A stretch of DNA of 64,000 bases from Auanema rhodensis (lineage: Eukaryota > Nematoda > Chromadorea > Rhabditida > Rhabditidae), in contig OZ059900.1 of the NCBI GenBank assembly GCA_964057225.1, positions 25,621,638-25,685,637 on the forward strand, read 5' to 3'. The notes below the pieces were generated by a model. The model worked only from the letters and a program-made list of their open reading frames with translations. It did no database searches and had not been told where the DNA came from. Positions within the stretch are counted from its first letter, which is position 1. Every line of letters starts with the position of its first letter. A program made the position numbers and the translations under genes. Shown piece after piece: positions 1-11,627 of the stretch.

Positions 1-1710
1 TCGTGAAAGTGGAACTAGACGTTGTACGAACAATTTTGAGCTAGGTTTCATTGACATTGCATGAGTTTGAACACATGAAATCGTAAGTCAAAACCTTGTT
101 TACAGCGAAATTTCCAAAAACTGGTTTTCCAGCATAATAAAATATTTCTCAAGGGAAAAACTGTGTTTTTATATTTTTCTAGTGTTCAGCATGTGAAATG
201 CTTAATTTTAGTATGTAACACGCTGAAATTTGTTGCATTTGACGACTCATATGAACAAAAATCGATTTAATCAATATTAGCCATAAGGGGCGTGCCCTCA
301 GAATATGCTAATTTCCTTAATTTTCTAACCCCTGTTTTTTTGTCGTGAAAGTGGAACTAGACGTTGTACGAACAATTTTGAGCTAGGTTTCATTGACATT
401 GCATGAGTTTGAACACATGAAATCGTAAGTCAAAACCTTGTTTACAGCGAAATTTCCAAAAACTGGTTTTCCAGCATAATAAAATATTTCTCATGGGAAA
501 TACTGTGTTTTTGTATTTTTCTAGTGTTCAGCATGTAAAATGCTTCATTTTAGAATGTAACACGCTGAAATTCGTTGCATTTGACGACTCATATGAACAA
601 AAATCGATTTAATCAATATTAGCCATAAGGGGCGTGCCCTCAGAATATGCTAATTTCCTTAATTTTCTAACCCCTGTTTTTTTGTTGTGAAAGTGGAACT
701 AGACGTTGTACGAACAATTTTAAGCTAGGTTTCATTGACATTGCATGAGTTTGAACACATGAAATCGTAAGTCAAAACCTTGTTTACAGCGAAATTTCCA
801 AAAACTGGTTTTCCAGCATAATAAAATATTTCTCATGGGAAATACTGTGTTTTTGTATTTTTCTAGTGTTCAGCATGTAAAATGCTTCATTTTAGTATGT
901 AACACGCTGAAATTCGTTGCATTTGACGACTCATATGAACAAAAATCGATTTAATCAATATTAGCCATAAGGGGCGTGCCCTCAGAATATGCTAATTTCC
1001 TTAATTTTCTAACCCCTGTTTTTTTGTCGTGAAAGTGGAACTAGACGTTGTACGAACAATTTTGAGCTAGGTTTCATTGACATTGCATCAGTTTGAACAC
1101 ATGAAATCGTAAGTCAAAACCTTGTTTACAGCGAAATTTCCAAAAACTGGTTTTCCAGCATAATAAAATATTTCTCATGGGAAATACTGTGTTTTTGTAT
1201 TTTTCTAGTGTTCAACATGTAAAATGCTTCATTTTAGTATGTAACACGCTGAAATTCGTTGCATTTGACGACTCATATGAACAAAAATCGATTTAATCAA
1301 TATTAGCCATAAGGGGCGTGCCCTCAGAATATGCTAATTTCCTTAATTTTCTAACCCCTGTTTTTTTGTCGTGAAAGTGGTACTAGACGTTGTACGAACA
1401 ATTTTAAGCTAGGTTTCATTGACATTGCATGAGTTTGAACACATGAAATCGTAAGTCAAAACCTTGTTTACAGCGAAATTTCCAAAAACTGGTTTTCCAG
1501 CATAATAAAATATTTCTCATGGGAAATACTGTGTTTTTGTATTTTTCTAGTGTTCAGCATGTAAAATGCTTCATTTTAGTATGTAACACGCTGAAATTCG
1601 TTGCATTTGACGACTCATATGAACAAAAATCGATTTAATCAATATTAGCCATAAGGGGCGTGCCCTCAGAATATGCTAATTTCCTTAATTTTCTAACCCC
1701 TGTTTTTTTG
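1..1710 (+). repeat. Units 1-5: A F G H G' block
   Basis: Unit 1 has the full A set (152A 159A 171A 195G 204A 231T). Unit 2 is F (212A), unit 3 is G (2T 38A), unit 4 is H (64C 189A). Unit 5 has 38A with normal position 2 and a private 13T. The A F G H order recurs at 7525 (with a modified H), 13680, 15732 and 22230, so this is one copy of a recurring four-unit motif. Confidence 0.85.
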
Positions 1711-3607
1711 TCGTGAAAGTGGAACTAGACGTTGTACGAACAATTTTGAGCTAGGTTTCATTGACATTGCATGAGTTTGAACACATGAAATCGTAAGTCA
1801 AAACCTTGTTTACAGCGAAATTTCCAAAAACTGGTTTTCCAGCATAATAAAATATTTCTCAAGGGAAAAACTGTGTTTTTATATTTTTCTAGTGTTCAGC
1901 ATGTAAAATGCGTCATTTTAGTATGTAAAACGCTGAAATTCGTTGCATTTGACGACTCATATGAACAAAAATCGATTTTATCAATATTAGCCATAAGGGG
2001 CGTGCCCTCAGAATATGCTGATTTCCTTAATTTTCTAACCCCTGTTTTTTTGTCGTGAAAGTGGAACTAGACGTTGTACGAACAATTTTGAGCTAGGTTT
2101 CATTGACATTGCATGAGTTTGAACACATGAAATCGTAAGTCAAAACCTTGTTTACAGCGAAATTTCCAAAAACTGGTTTTCCAGCATAATACAATATTTC
2201 TCATGGGAAATACTGTGTTTTTGTATTTTTCTAGTGTTCAGAATGTAGAATGCTTCATTTTAGTATGTAACACGCTGAAATTCGTTGCATTTGACGACTC
2301 ATATGAACAAAAATCGATTTAATCAATATTAGCCATAAGGGGCGTGCCCTCAGAATATGCTAATTTCCTTAATTTTCTAACCCCTGTTTTTTTGTCGTGA
2401 AAGTGGAACTAGACGTTGTACGAACAATTTTGAGCTAGGTTTCATTGACATTGCATGAGTTTGAACACATGAAATCGTAAGTCAAAACCTTGTTTACAGC
2501 GAAATTTCCAAAAACTGGTTTTCCAGCATAATACAATATTTCTCATGGGAAATACTGTGTTTTTGTATTTTTCTAGTGTTCAGCATGTAAAATGCTTCAT
2601 TTTAGTATGTAACACGCTGTAATTCGTTGCATTTGACGACTCATATGAACAAAAATCGATTTAATCAATATTAGCCATAAGGGGCGTGCCCTCAGAATAT
2701 GCTAATTTCCTTAATTTTCTAACCCCTGTTTTTTTGTCGTGAAAGTGGAACTAGACGTTGTACGAACAATTTTGAGCTAGGTTTCATTGACATTGCATGA
2801 GTTTGAACACATGAAATCGTAAGTCAAAACCTTGTTTACAGCGAAATTTCCAAAAACTGGTTTTCCAGCATAATAAAATATTTCTCATGGGAAATACTGT
2901 GTTTTTGTATTTTTCTAGTGTTCAGAATGTAGAATGCTTCATTTTAGTATGTAACACGCTGAAATTCGTTGCATTTGACGACTCATATGAACAAAAATCG
3001 ATTTAATCAATATTAGCCATAAGGGGCGTGCCCTCAGAATATGCTAATTTCCTTAATTTTCTAACCCCTGTTTTTTTGTCGTGAAAGTGGAACTAGACGT
3101 TGTACGAACAATTTTGAGCTAGGTTTCATTGACATTGCATGAGTTTGAACACATGAAATCGTAAGTCAAAACCTTGTTTACAGCGAAATTTCCAAAAACT
3201 GGTTTTCCAGCATAATACAATATTTCTCATGGGAAATACTGTGTTTTTGTATTTTTCTAGTGTTCAGCATGTAAAATGCTTCATTTTAGTATGTAACACG
3301 CTGTAATTCGTTGCATTTGACGACTCATATGAACAAAAATCGATTTAATCAATATTAGCCATAAGGGGCGTGCCCTCAGAATATGCTAATTTCCTTAATT
3401 TTCTAACCCCTGTTTTTTTGTCGTGAAAGTGGAACTAGACGTTGTACGAACAATTTTGAGCTAGGTTTCATTGACATTGCATGAGTTTGAACACATGAAA
3501 TCGTAAGTCAAAACCTTGTTTACAGCGAAATTTCCAAAAACTGGTTTTCCAGCATAATAAAATATTTCTCATGGGAAATACTGTGTTTTTGTATTTTTCT
3601 AGTGTTC

Positions 3608-3622
3608 AGCATGTAAAATGCT
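3608..3622. other. Short inverted repeat AGCAT/ATGCT in the monomer
   Basis: Monomer positions 188-202 read AGCAT, GTAAA, ATGCT, a perfect 5+5 dyad with a 5-base spacer, shown here in unit 11. It recurs every 342 bases. Several subfamily substitutions fall inside it: 189A (type H) and 190A (type B) in the left arm, 202G (E group) in the right arm, 195G and 196G in the spacer. Whether anything binds it is unknown. Confidence 0.6.
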
Positions 3623-3680
3623 TCATTTTAGTATGTAACACGCTGAAATTCGTTGCATTTGACGACTCATATGAACAAAA

Positions 3681-3695
3681 ATCGATTTAATCAAT
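3681..3695. other. Dyad ATCGATT-T-AATCAAT in the monomer
   Basis: Monomer positions 261-275 form a 7+1+7 inverted repeat with one mismatch in most units. The 263T variant (types K, N, P) makes the left arm ATTGATT; where 269 is still A, as in N and P, the dyad is then perfect. The 269T variant (E, E2, E4, E5) breaks the right arm. No function is claimed. Confidence 0.55.
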
Positions 3696-3707
3696 ATTAG
3701 CCATAAG

Positions 3708-3717
3708 GGGCGTGCCC
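3708..3717. other. GC-rich dyad GGGC-GT-GCCC in the monomer
   Basis: Positions 288-297 are the centre of the only strongly GC-rich patch in an AT-rich unit, with 4-base complementary arms around GT. Type E2 and E4 units usually carry 291T, turning the CG step into TG, and units 141 and 160 carry 289A. The patch is otherwise nearly constant across the window. Confidence 0.5.
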
Positions 3718-3762
3718 TCAGAATATGCTAATTTCCTTAATTTTCTAACCCCTGTTTTTTTG

Positions 3763-5814
3763 TCGTGAAAGTGGAACTAGACGTTGTACGAACAATTTTG
3801 AGCTAGGTTTCATTGACATTGCATGAGTTTGAACACATGAAATCGTAAGTCAAAACCTTGTTTACAGCGAAATTTCCAAAAACTGGTTTTCCAGCATAAT
3901 AAAATATTTCTCATGGGAAATACAGTGTTTTTGTATTTTTTTAGTGTTCAGCATGTAAAATGCGTCATTTTAGTATGTAAAACGCTGAAATTCGTTGCAT
4001 TTGACGACTCATATGAACAAAAATCGATTTTATCAATATTAGCCATAAGGGGCGGGCCCTCAGAATATGCTAATTTCCTTAATTTTCTAACCCCTGTTTT
4101 TTTGTCGTGAAAGTGGAACTAGACGTTGTACGAACAATTTTGAGCTAGGTTTCATTGACATTGCATGAGTTTGAACACATGAAATCGTAAGTCAAAACCT
4201 TGTTTACAGCGAAATTTCCAAAAACTGGTTTTCCAGCATAATAAAATATTTCTCAAGGGAAAAACTGTGTTTTTATATTTTTCTAGTGTTCAGCATGTAA
4301 AATGCGTCATTTTAGTATGTAAAACGCTGAAATTCGTTGCATTTGACGACTCATATGAACAAAAATCGATTTTATCAATATTAGCCATAAGGGGTGTGCC
4401 CTCAGAATATGCTGATTTCCTTAATTTTCTAACCCCTGTTTTTTTGTCGTGAAAGTGGAACTAGACGTTGTACGAACAATTTTGAGCTAGGTTTCATTGA
4501 CATTGCATGAGTTTGAACACATGAAATCGTAAGTCAAAACCTTGTTTACAGCGAAATTTCCAAAAACTGGTTTTCCAGCATAATACAATATTTCTCATGG
4601 GAAATACTGTGTTTTTGTATTTTTCTAGTGTTCAGAATGTAGAATGCTTCATTTTAGTATGTAACACGCTGAAATTCGTTGCATTTGACGACTCATATGA
4701 ACAAAAATCGATTTAATCAATATTAGCCATAAGGGGCGTGCCCTCAGAATATGCTAATTTCCTTAATTTTCTAACCCCTGTTTTTTTGTCGTGAAAGTGG
4801 AACTAGACGTTGTACGAACAATTTTGAGCTAGGTTTCATTGACATTGCATGAGTTTGAACACATGAAATCGTAAGTCAAAACCTTGTTTACAGCGAAATT
4901 TCCAAAAACTGGTTTTCCAGCATAATACAATATTTCTCATGGGAAATACTGTGTTTTTGTATTTTTCTAGTGTTCAGCATGTAAAATGCTTCATTTTAGT
5001 ATGTAACACGCTGTAATTCGTTGCATTTGACGACTCATATGAACAAAAATCGATTTAATCAATATTAGCCATAAGGGGCGTGCCCTCAGAATATGCTAAT
5101 TTCCTTAATTTTCTAACCCCTGTTTTTTTGTCGTGAAAGTGGAACTAGACGTTGTACGAACAATTTTGAGCTAGGTTTCATTGACATTGCATGAGTTTGA
5201 ACACATGAAATCGTAAGTCAAAACCTTGTTTACAGCGAAATTTCCAAAAACTGGTTTTCCAGCATAATAAAATATTTCTCATGGGAAATACTGTGTTTTT
5301 GTATTTTTCTAGTGTTCAGCATGTAAAATGCTTCATTTTAGTATGTAACACGCTGAAATTCGTTGCATTTGACGACTCATATGAACAAAAATCGATTTAA
5401 TCAATATTAGCCATAAGGGGCGTGCCCTCAGAATATGCTAATTTCCTTAATTTTCTAACCCCTGTTTTTTTGTCGTGAAAGTGGAACTAGACGTTGTACG
5501 AACAATTTTGAGCTAGGTTTCATTGACATTGCATGAGTTTGAACACATGAAATCGTAAGTCAAAACCTTGTTTACAGCGAAATTTCCAAAAACTGGTTTT
5601 CCAGCATAATACAATATTTCTCATGGGAAATACTGTGTTTTTGTATTTTTCTAGTGTTCAGAATGTAGAATGCTTCATTTTAGTATGTAACACGCTGAAA
5701 TTCGTTGCATTTGACGACTCATATGAACAAAAATCGATTTAATCAATATTAGCCATAAGGGGCGTGCCCTCAGAATATGCTAATTTCCTTAATTTTCTAA
5801 CCCCTGTTTTTTTG
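3763..5814 (+). repeat. Units 12-17: E E2 B C D B block
   Basis: Unit 12 is E (162A 179T 202G 219A 269T) with a private 293G that creates GGGCCC at 4054-4059, which I did not see elsewhere. Unit 13 is E2 with 291T and 310G. Units 14 to 17 are B, C, D, B. The E E2 B C D order is repeated at 17100-18809 and 23940-25649, so three copies of a five-unit HOR exist in the left third. Confidence 0.85.
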
Positions 5815-7524
5815 TCGTGAAAGTGGAACTAGACGTTGTACGAACAATTTTGAGCTAGGTTTCATTGACATTGCATGAGTTTGAACACATGAAATCGTAA
5901 GTCAAAACCTTGTTTACAGCGAAATTTCCAAAAACTGGTTTTCCAGCATAATAAAATATTTCTCAAGGGAAAAACTGTGTTTTTATATTTTTCTAGTGTT
6001 CAGCATGTGAAATGCTTAATTTTAGTATGTAACACGCTGAAATTTGTTGCATTTGACGACTCATATGAACAAAAATCGATTTAATCAATATTAGCCATAA
6101 GGGGCGTGCCCTCAGAATATGCTAATTTCCTTAATTTTCTAACCCCTGTTTTTTTGTCGTGAAAGTGGAACTAGACGTTGTACGAACAATTTTGAGCTAG
6201 GTTTCATTGACATTGCATGAGTTTGAACACATGAAATCGTAAGTCAAAACCTTGTTTACAGCGAAATTTCCAAAAACTGGTTTTCCAGCATAATAAAATA
6301 TTTCTCATGGGAAATACTGTGTTTTTGTATTTTTTTAGTGTTCAGCATGTAAAATGCGTCATTTTAGTATGTAAAACGCTGAAATTCGTTGCATTTGACG
6401 ACTCATATGAACAAAAATCGATTTAATCAATATTAGCCATAAGGGGCGTGCCCTCAGAATATGCTAATTTCCTTAATTTTCTAACCCCTGTTTTTTTGTC
6501 GTGAAAGTGGAACTAGACGTTGTACGAACAATTTTGAGCTAGGTTCCATTGACATTGCATGAGTTTGAACACATGAAATCGTAAGTCAAAACCTTGTTTA
6601 CAGCGAAATTTCCAAAAACTGGTTTTCCCGCATAATAAAATATTTCTCATGGGAAATACTGTGTTTTTGTATTTTTCTAGTGTTCAGCATGTAAAATGCT
6701 TCATTTTAGAATGTAACACGCTGAAATTCGTTGCATTTGACGACTCATATGAACAAAAATCGATTTAATCAATATTAGCCATAAGGGGCGTGCCCTCAGA
6801 ATATGCTAATTTCCTTAATTTTCTAACCCCTGTTTTTTTGTTGTGAAAGTGGAACTAGACGTTGTACGAACAATTTTGAGCTAGGTTTCATTGACATTGC
6901 ATGAGTTTGAACACATGAAATCGTAAGTCAAAACCTTGTTTACAGCGAAATTTCCAAAAACTGGTTTTCCAGCATAATAAAATATTTCTCATGGGAAATA
7001 CTGTGTTTTTGTATTTTTCTAGTGTTCAGCATGTAAAATGCTTCATTTTAGTATGTAACACGCTGAAATTCGTTGCATTTGACGACTCATATGAACAAAA
7101 ATCGATTTAATCAATATTAGCCATAAGGGGCGTGCCCTCAGAATATGCTAATTTCCTTAATTTTCTAACCCCTGTTTTTTTGTCGTGAAAGTGGAACTAG
7201 ACGTTGTACGAACAATTTTGAGCTAGGTTTCATTGACATTGCATGAGTTTGAACACATGAAATCGTAAGTCAAAACCTTGTTTACAGCGAAATTTCCAAA
7301 AACTGGTTTTCCAGCATAATAAAATATTTCTCATGGGAAAAACTGTGTTTTTGTATTTTTTCAGTGTTCAGCATGTGAAATGCTTCATTTTAGTATGTAA
7401 CACGCTGAAATTCGTTGCATTTGACGACTCATATGAACAAAAATCGATTTAATCAATATTAGCCATAAGGGGCGTGCCCTCAGAATATGCTAATTTCCTT
7501 AATTTTCTAACCCCTGTTTTTTTG
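5815..7524 (+). repeat. Units 18-22: A E3 F2 G2 J block
   Basis: Unit 18 is A; unit 19 is E3 (179T 202G 219A without 269T); unit 20 is F2, marked by 48C, 131C and 212A; unit 21 is G2 (2T with normal position 38); unit 22 is J (159A 179T 180C) with an extra 195G. Compared with the copies at 8893 and 11628, the H unit between G2 and J is missing. Confidence 0.85.
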
Positions 7525-8892
7525 TCGTGAAAGTGGAACTAGACGTTGTACGAACAATTTTGAGCTAGGTTTCATTGACATTGCATGAGTTTGAACACAT
7601 GAAATCGTAAGTCAAAACCTTGTTTACAGCGAAATTTCCAAAAACTGGTTTTCCAGCATAATAAAATATTTCTCAAGGGAAAAACTGTGTTTTTATATTT
7701 TTTTAGTGTTCAGCATGTGAAATGCTTAATTTTAGTATGTAACACGCTGAAATTTGTTGCATTTGACGACTCATATGAACAAAAATCGATTTAATCAATA
7801 TTAGCCATAAGGGGCGTGCCCTCAGAATATGCTAATTTCCTTAATTTTCTAACCCCTGTTTTTTTGTCGTGAAAGTGGAACTAGACGTTGTACGAACAAT
7901 TTTGAGCTAGGTTTCATTGACATTGCATGAGTTTGAACACATGAAATCGTAAGTCAAAACCTTGTTTACAGCGAAATTTCCAAAAACTGGTTTTCCAGCA
8001 TAATAAAATATTTCTCATGGGAAATACTGTGTTTTTGTATTTTTCTAGTGTTCAGCATGTAAAATGCTTCATTTTAGAATGTAACACGCTGAAATTCGTT
8101 GCATTTGACGACTCATATGAACAAAAATCGATTTAATCAATATTAGCCATAAGGGGCGTGCCCTCAGAATATGCTAATTTCCTTAATTTTCTAACCCCTG
8201 TTTTTTTGTTGTGAAAGTGGAACTAGACGTTGTACGAACAATTTTAAGCTAGGTTTCATTGACATTGCATGAGTTTGAACACATGAAATCGTAAGTCAAA
8301 ACCTTGTTTACAGCGAAATTTCCAAAAACTGGTTTTCCAGCATAATAAAATATTTCTCATGGGAAATACTGTGTTTTTGTATTTTTCTAGTGTTCAGCAT
8401 GTAAAATGCTTCATTTTAGTATGTAACACGCTGAAATTCGTTGCATTTGACGACTCATATGAACAAAAATCGATTTAATCAATATTAGCCATAAGGGGCG
8501 TGCCCTCAGAATATGCTAATTTCCTTAATTTTCTAACCCCTGTTTTTTTGTCGTGAAAGTGGAACTAGACGTTGTACGAACAATTTTGAGCTAGGTTTCA
8601 TTGACATTGCATCAGTTTGAACACATGAAATCGTAAGTCAAAACCTTGTTTACAGCGAAATTTCCAAAAACTGGTTTTCCAGCATAATAAAATATTTCTC
8701 ATGGGAAAAACTGTGTTTTTGTATTTTTCTAGTGTTCAGCATGTAAAATGATTCATTTTAGTATGTAACACGCTGAAATTCGTTGCATTTGACTACTCAT
8801 ATGAACAAAAATCGATTTAATCAATATTAGCCATAAGGGGCGTGCCCTCAGAATATGCTAATTTCCTTAATTTTCTAACCCCTGTTTTTTTG
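7525..8892 (+). repeat. Units 23-26: A F G H' block
   Basis: Unit 23 is A with an added 179T. Units 24 and 25 are F and G. Unit 26 has the 64C of H but lacks 189A, carries 159A, and has a private 244T that removes a CpG; it looks like an H/J hybrid at its centre. The block is a variant copy of the A F G H motif. Confidence 0.8.
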
Positions 8893-11627
8893 TCGTGAAA
8901 GTGGAACTAGACGTTGTACGAACAATTTTGAGCTAGGTTTCATTGACATTGCATGAGTTTGAACACATGAAATCGTAAGTCAAAACCTTGTTTACAGCGA
9001 AATTTCCAAAAACTGGTTTTCCAGCATAATAAAATATTTCTCAAGGGAAAAACTGTGTTTTTATATTTTTCTAGTGTTCAGCATGTGAAATGCTTAATTT
9101 TAGTATGTAACACGCTGAAATTTGTTGCATTTGACGACTCATATGAACAAAAATCGATTTAATCAATATTAGCCATAAGGGGCGTGCCCTCAGAATATGC
9201 TAATTTCCTTAATTTTCTAACCCCTGTTTTTTTGTCGTGAAAGTGGAACTAGACGTTGTACGAACAATTTTGAGCTAGGTTTCATTGACATTGCATGAGT
9301 TTGAACACATGAAATCGTAAGTCAAAACCTTGTTTACAGCGAAATTTCCAAAAACTGGTTTTCCAGCATAATAAAATATTTCTCATGGGAAATACTGTGT
9401 TTTTGTATTTTTTTAGTGTTCAGCATGTAAAATGCGTCATTTTAGTATGTAAAACGCTGAAATTCGTTGCATTTGACGACTCATATGAACAAAAATCGAT
9501 TTAATCAATATTAGCCATAAGGGGCGTGCCCTCAGAATATGCTAATTTCCTTAATTTTCTAACCCCTGTTTTTTTGTCGTGAAAGTGGAACTAGACGTTG
9601 TACGAACAATTTTGAGCTAGGTTCCATTGACATTGCATGAGTTTGAACACATGAAATCGTAAGTCAAAACCTTGTTTACAGCGAAATTTCCAAAAACTGG
9701 TTTTCCCGCATAATAAAATATTTCTCATGGGAAATACTGTGTTTTTGTATTTTTCTAGTGTTCAGCATGTAAAATGCTTCATTTTAGAATGTAACACGCT
9801 GAAATTCGTTGCATTTGACGACTCATATGAACAAAAATCGATTTAATCAATATTAGCCATAAGGGGCGTGCCCTCAGAATATGCTAATTTCCTTAATTTT
9901 CTAACCCCTGTTTTTTTGTTGTGAAAGTGGAACTAGACGTTGTACGAACAATTTTGAGCTAGGTTTCATTGACATTGCATGAGTTTGAACACATGAAATC
10001 GTAAGTCAAAACCTTGTTTACAGCGAAATTTCCAAAAACTGGTTTTCCAGCATAATAAAATATTTCTCATGGGAAATACTGTGTTTTTGTATTTTTCTAG
10101 TGTTCAGCATGTAAAATGCTTCATTTTAGTATGTAACACGCTGAAATTCGTTGCATTTGACGACTCATATGAACAAAAATCGATTTAATCAATATTAGCC
10201 ATAAGGGGCGTGCCCTCAGAATATGCTAATTTCCTTAATTTTCTAACCCCTGTTTTTTTGTCGTGAAAGTGGAACTAGACGTTGTACGAACAATTTTGAG
10301 CTAGGTTTCATTGACATTGCATCAGTTTGAACACATGAAATCGTAAGTCAAAACCTTGTTTACAGCGAAATTTCCAAAAACTGGTTTTCCAGCATAATAA
10401 AATATTTCTCATGGGAAATACTGTGTTTTTGTATTTTTCTAGTGTTCAACATGTAAAATGCTTCATTTTAGTATGTAACACGCTGAAATTCGTTGCATTT
10501 GACGACTCATATGAACAAAAATCGATTTAATCAATATTAGCCATAAGGGGCGTGCCCTCAGAATATGCTAATTTCCTTAATTTTCTAACCCCTGTTTTTT
10601 TGTCGTGAAAGTGGAACTAGACGTTGTACGAACAATTTTGAGCTAGGTTTCATTGACATTGCATGAGTTTGAACACATGAAATCGTAAGTCAAAACCTTG
10701 TTTACAGCGAAATTTCCAAAAACTGGTTTTCCAGCATAATAAAATATTTCTCATGGGAAAAACTGTGTTTTTGTATTTTTTCAGTGTTCAGCATGTAAAA
10801 TGCTTCATTTTAGTATGTAACACGCTGAAATTCGTTGCATTTGACGACTCATATGAACAAAAATCGATTTAATCAATATTAGCCATAAGGGGCGTGCCCT
10901 CAGAATATGCTAATTTCCTTAATTTTCTAACCCCTGTTTTTTTGTTGTGAAAGTGGAACTAGACGTTGTACGAACAATTTTAAGCTAGGTTTCATTGACA
11001 TTGCATGAGTTTGAACACATGAAATCGTAAGTCAATCCTTGTTTACAGCGAAATTTCCAAAAACTGGTTTTCCAGCATAATAAAATATTTCTCATGGGAA
11101 ATACTGTGTTTTTGTATTTTTCTAGTGTTCAGCATGTAAAATGCTTCATTTTAGTATGTAACACGCTGAAATTCGTTGCATTTGACGACTCATATGAACA
11201 AAAATCGATTTAATCAATATTAGCCATAAGGGGCGTGCCCTCAGAATATGCTAATTTCCTTAATTTTCTAACCCCTGTTTTTTTGTCGTGAAAGTGGAAC
11301 TAGACGTTGTACGAACAATTTTGAGCTAGGTTTCATTGACATTGCATCAGTTTGAACACATGAAATCGTAAGTCAAAACCTTGTTTACAGCGAAATTTCC
11401 AAAAACTGGTTTTCCAGCATAATAAAATATTTCTCATGGGAAAAACTGTGTTTTTGTATTTTTTCAGTGTTCAGCATGTAAAATGCTTCATTTTAGTATG
11501 TAACACGCTGAAATTCGTTGCATTTGACGACTCATATGAACAAAAATCGATTTAATCAATATTAGCCATAAGGGGCGTGCCCTCAGAATATGCTAATTTC
11601 CTTAATTTTCTAACCCCTGTTTTTTTG
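8893..11627 (+). repeat. Units 27-34: A E3 F2 G2 H J G HJ, eight-unit HOR copy
   Basis: The first six units match those at 11628-13679 at every diagnostic site. They are followed by a G unit with an internal deletion (unit 33, 10945-11285, 341 bp) and a unit joining the 64C of H to the 159A 179T 180C of J. The spacing between the two A units is eight monomers, 2735 bases because of the deletion. Confidence 0.85.
11033..11036. other. 1-bp net deletion in unit 33
   Basis: Where other units read GTCAAAACC, unit 33 reads GTCAATCC: one base shorter, with an A replaced by T. Unit starts downstream shift from 342(n-1)+1 to 342(n-1). It is one of only two length changes seen and a good unique marker for assembly checks. 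Confidence 0.9.

Larger units (their letters stand above)
1711..3762 (+). repeat. Units 6-11: E2 B C B' C D block
   Basis: Unit 6 is E2 with 269T and 310G but unlike other E2 copies keeps 291C. Units 7 and 9 are B-like (190A 196G); unit 9 lacks 140C, so it looks like a B/D recombinant or a back-change. Units 8 and 10 are C (140C 226T), and unit 11 is base type D. The block is an expanded form of the E2 B C D series at 4105, 17442 and 24282. Confidence 0.8.
3421..3762 (+). repeat. Reference monomer (type D, unit 11)
   Basis: This unit carries the commonest base at every diagnostic position and serves here as position reference 1-342. Landmarks: TCGTGAAAG at 1-9; an A5 run at 116-120; AATAAA at 136-141; T-runs at 166-170 and 174-178; a small inverted repeat at 188-202; TTCGTTG at 230-236; CATATG at 248-253; ATCGAT at 261-266; a GC-rich patch at 287-297; and a T7 run at 335-341 closing the unit. 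Stops occur in all frames. Type D is most frequent in the right-hand two thirds of the window. Confidence 0.95.

Noticed and set aside
188-202. Rho-independent terminator or structured RNA from the AGCAT/ATGCT dyad
   Set aside because: The stem is only five pairs, AT-rich and not followed by a T-run; several subfamilies break it without compensating changes.
335-341. T7 run at each monomer end as an RNA polymerase III terminator
   Set aside because: No A-box or B-box promoter pattern is visible upstream within the unit, so the run is treated as a plain homopolymer.
1873-2058. Family of 61-93 codon open frames in about 30 monomers as genes
   Set aside because: They exist only where single substitutions at 269 or 78 remove a stop; most of the 187 monomers carry the stops. 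Some need a TTG start. Variation inside the frame looks no different from outside, and there is no domain, start context or conservation beyond the DNA repeat itself.
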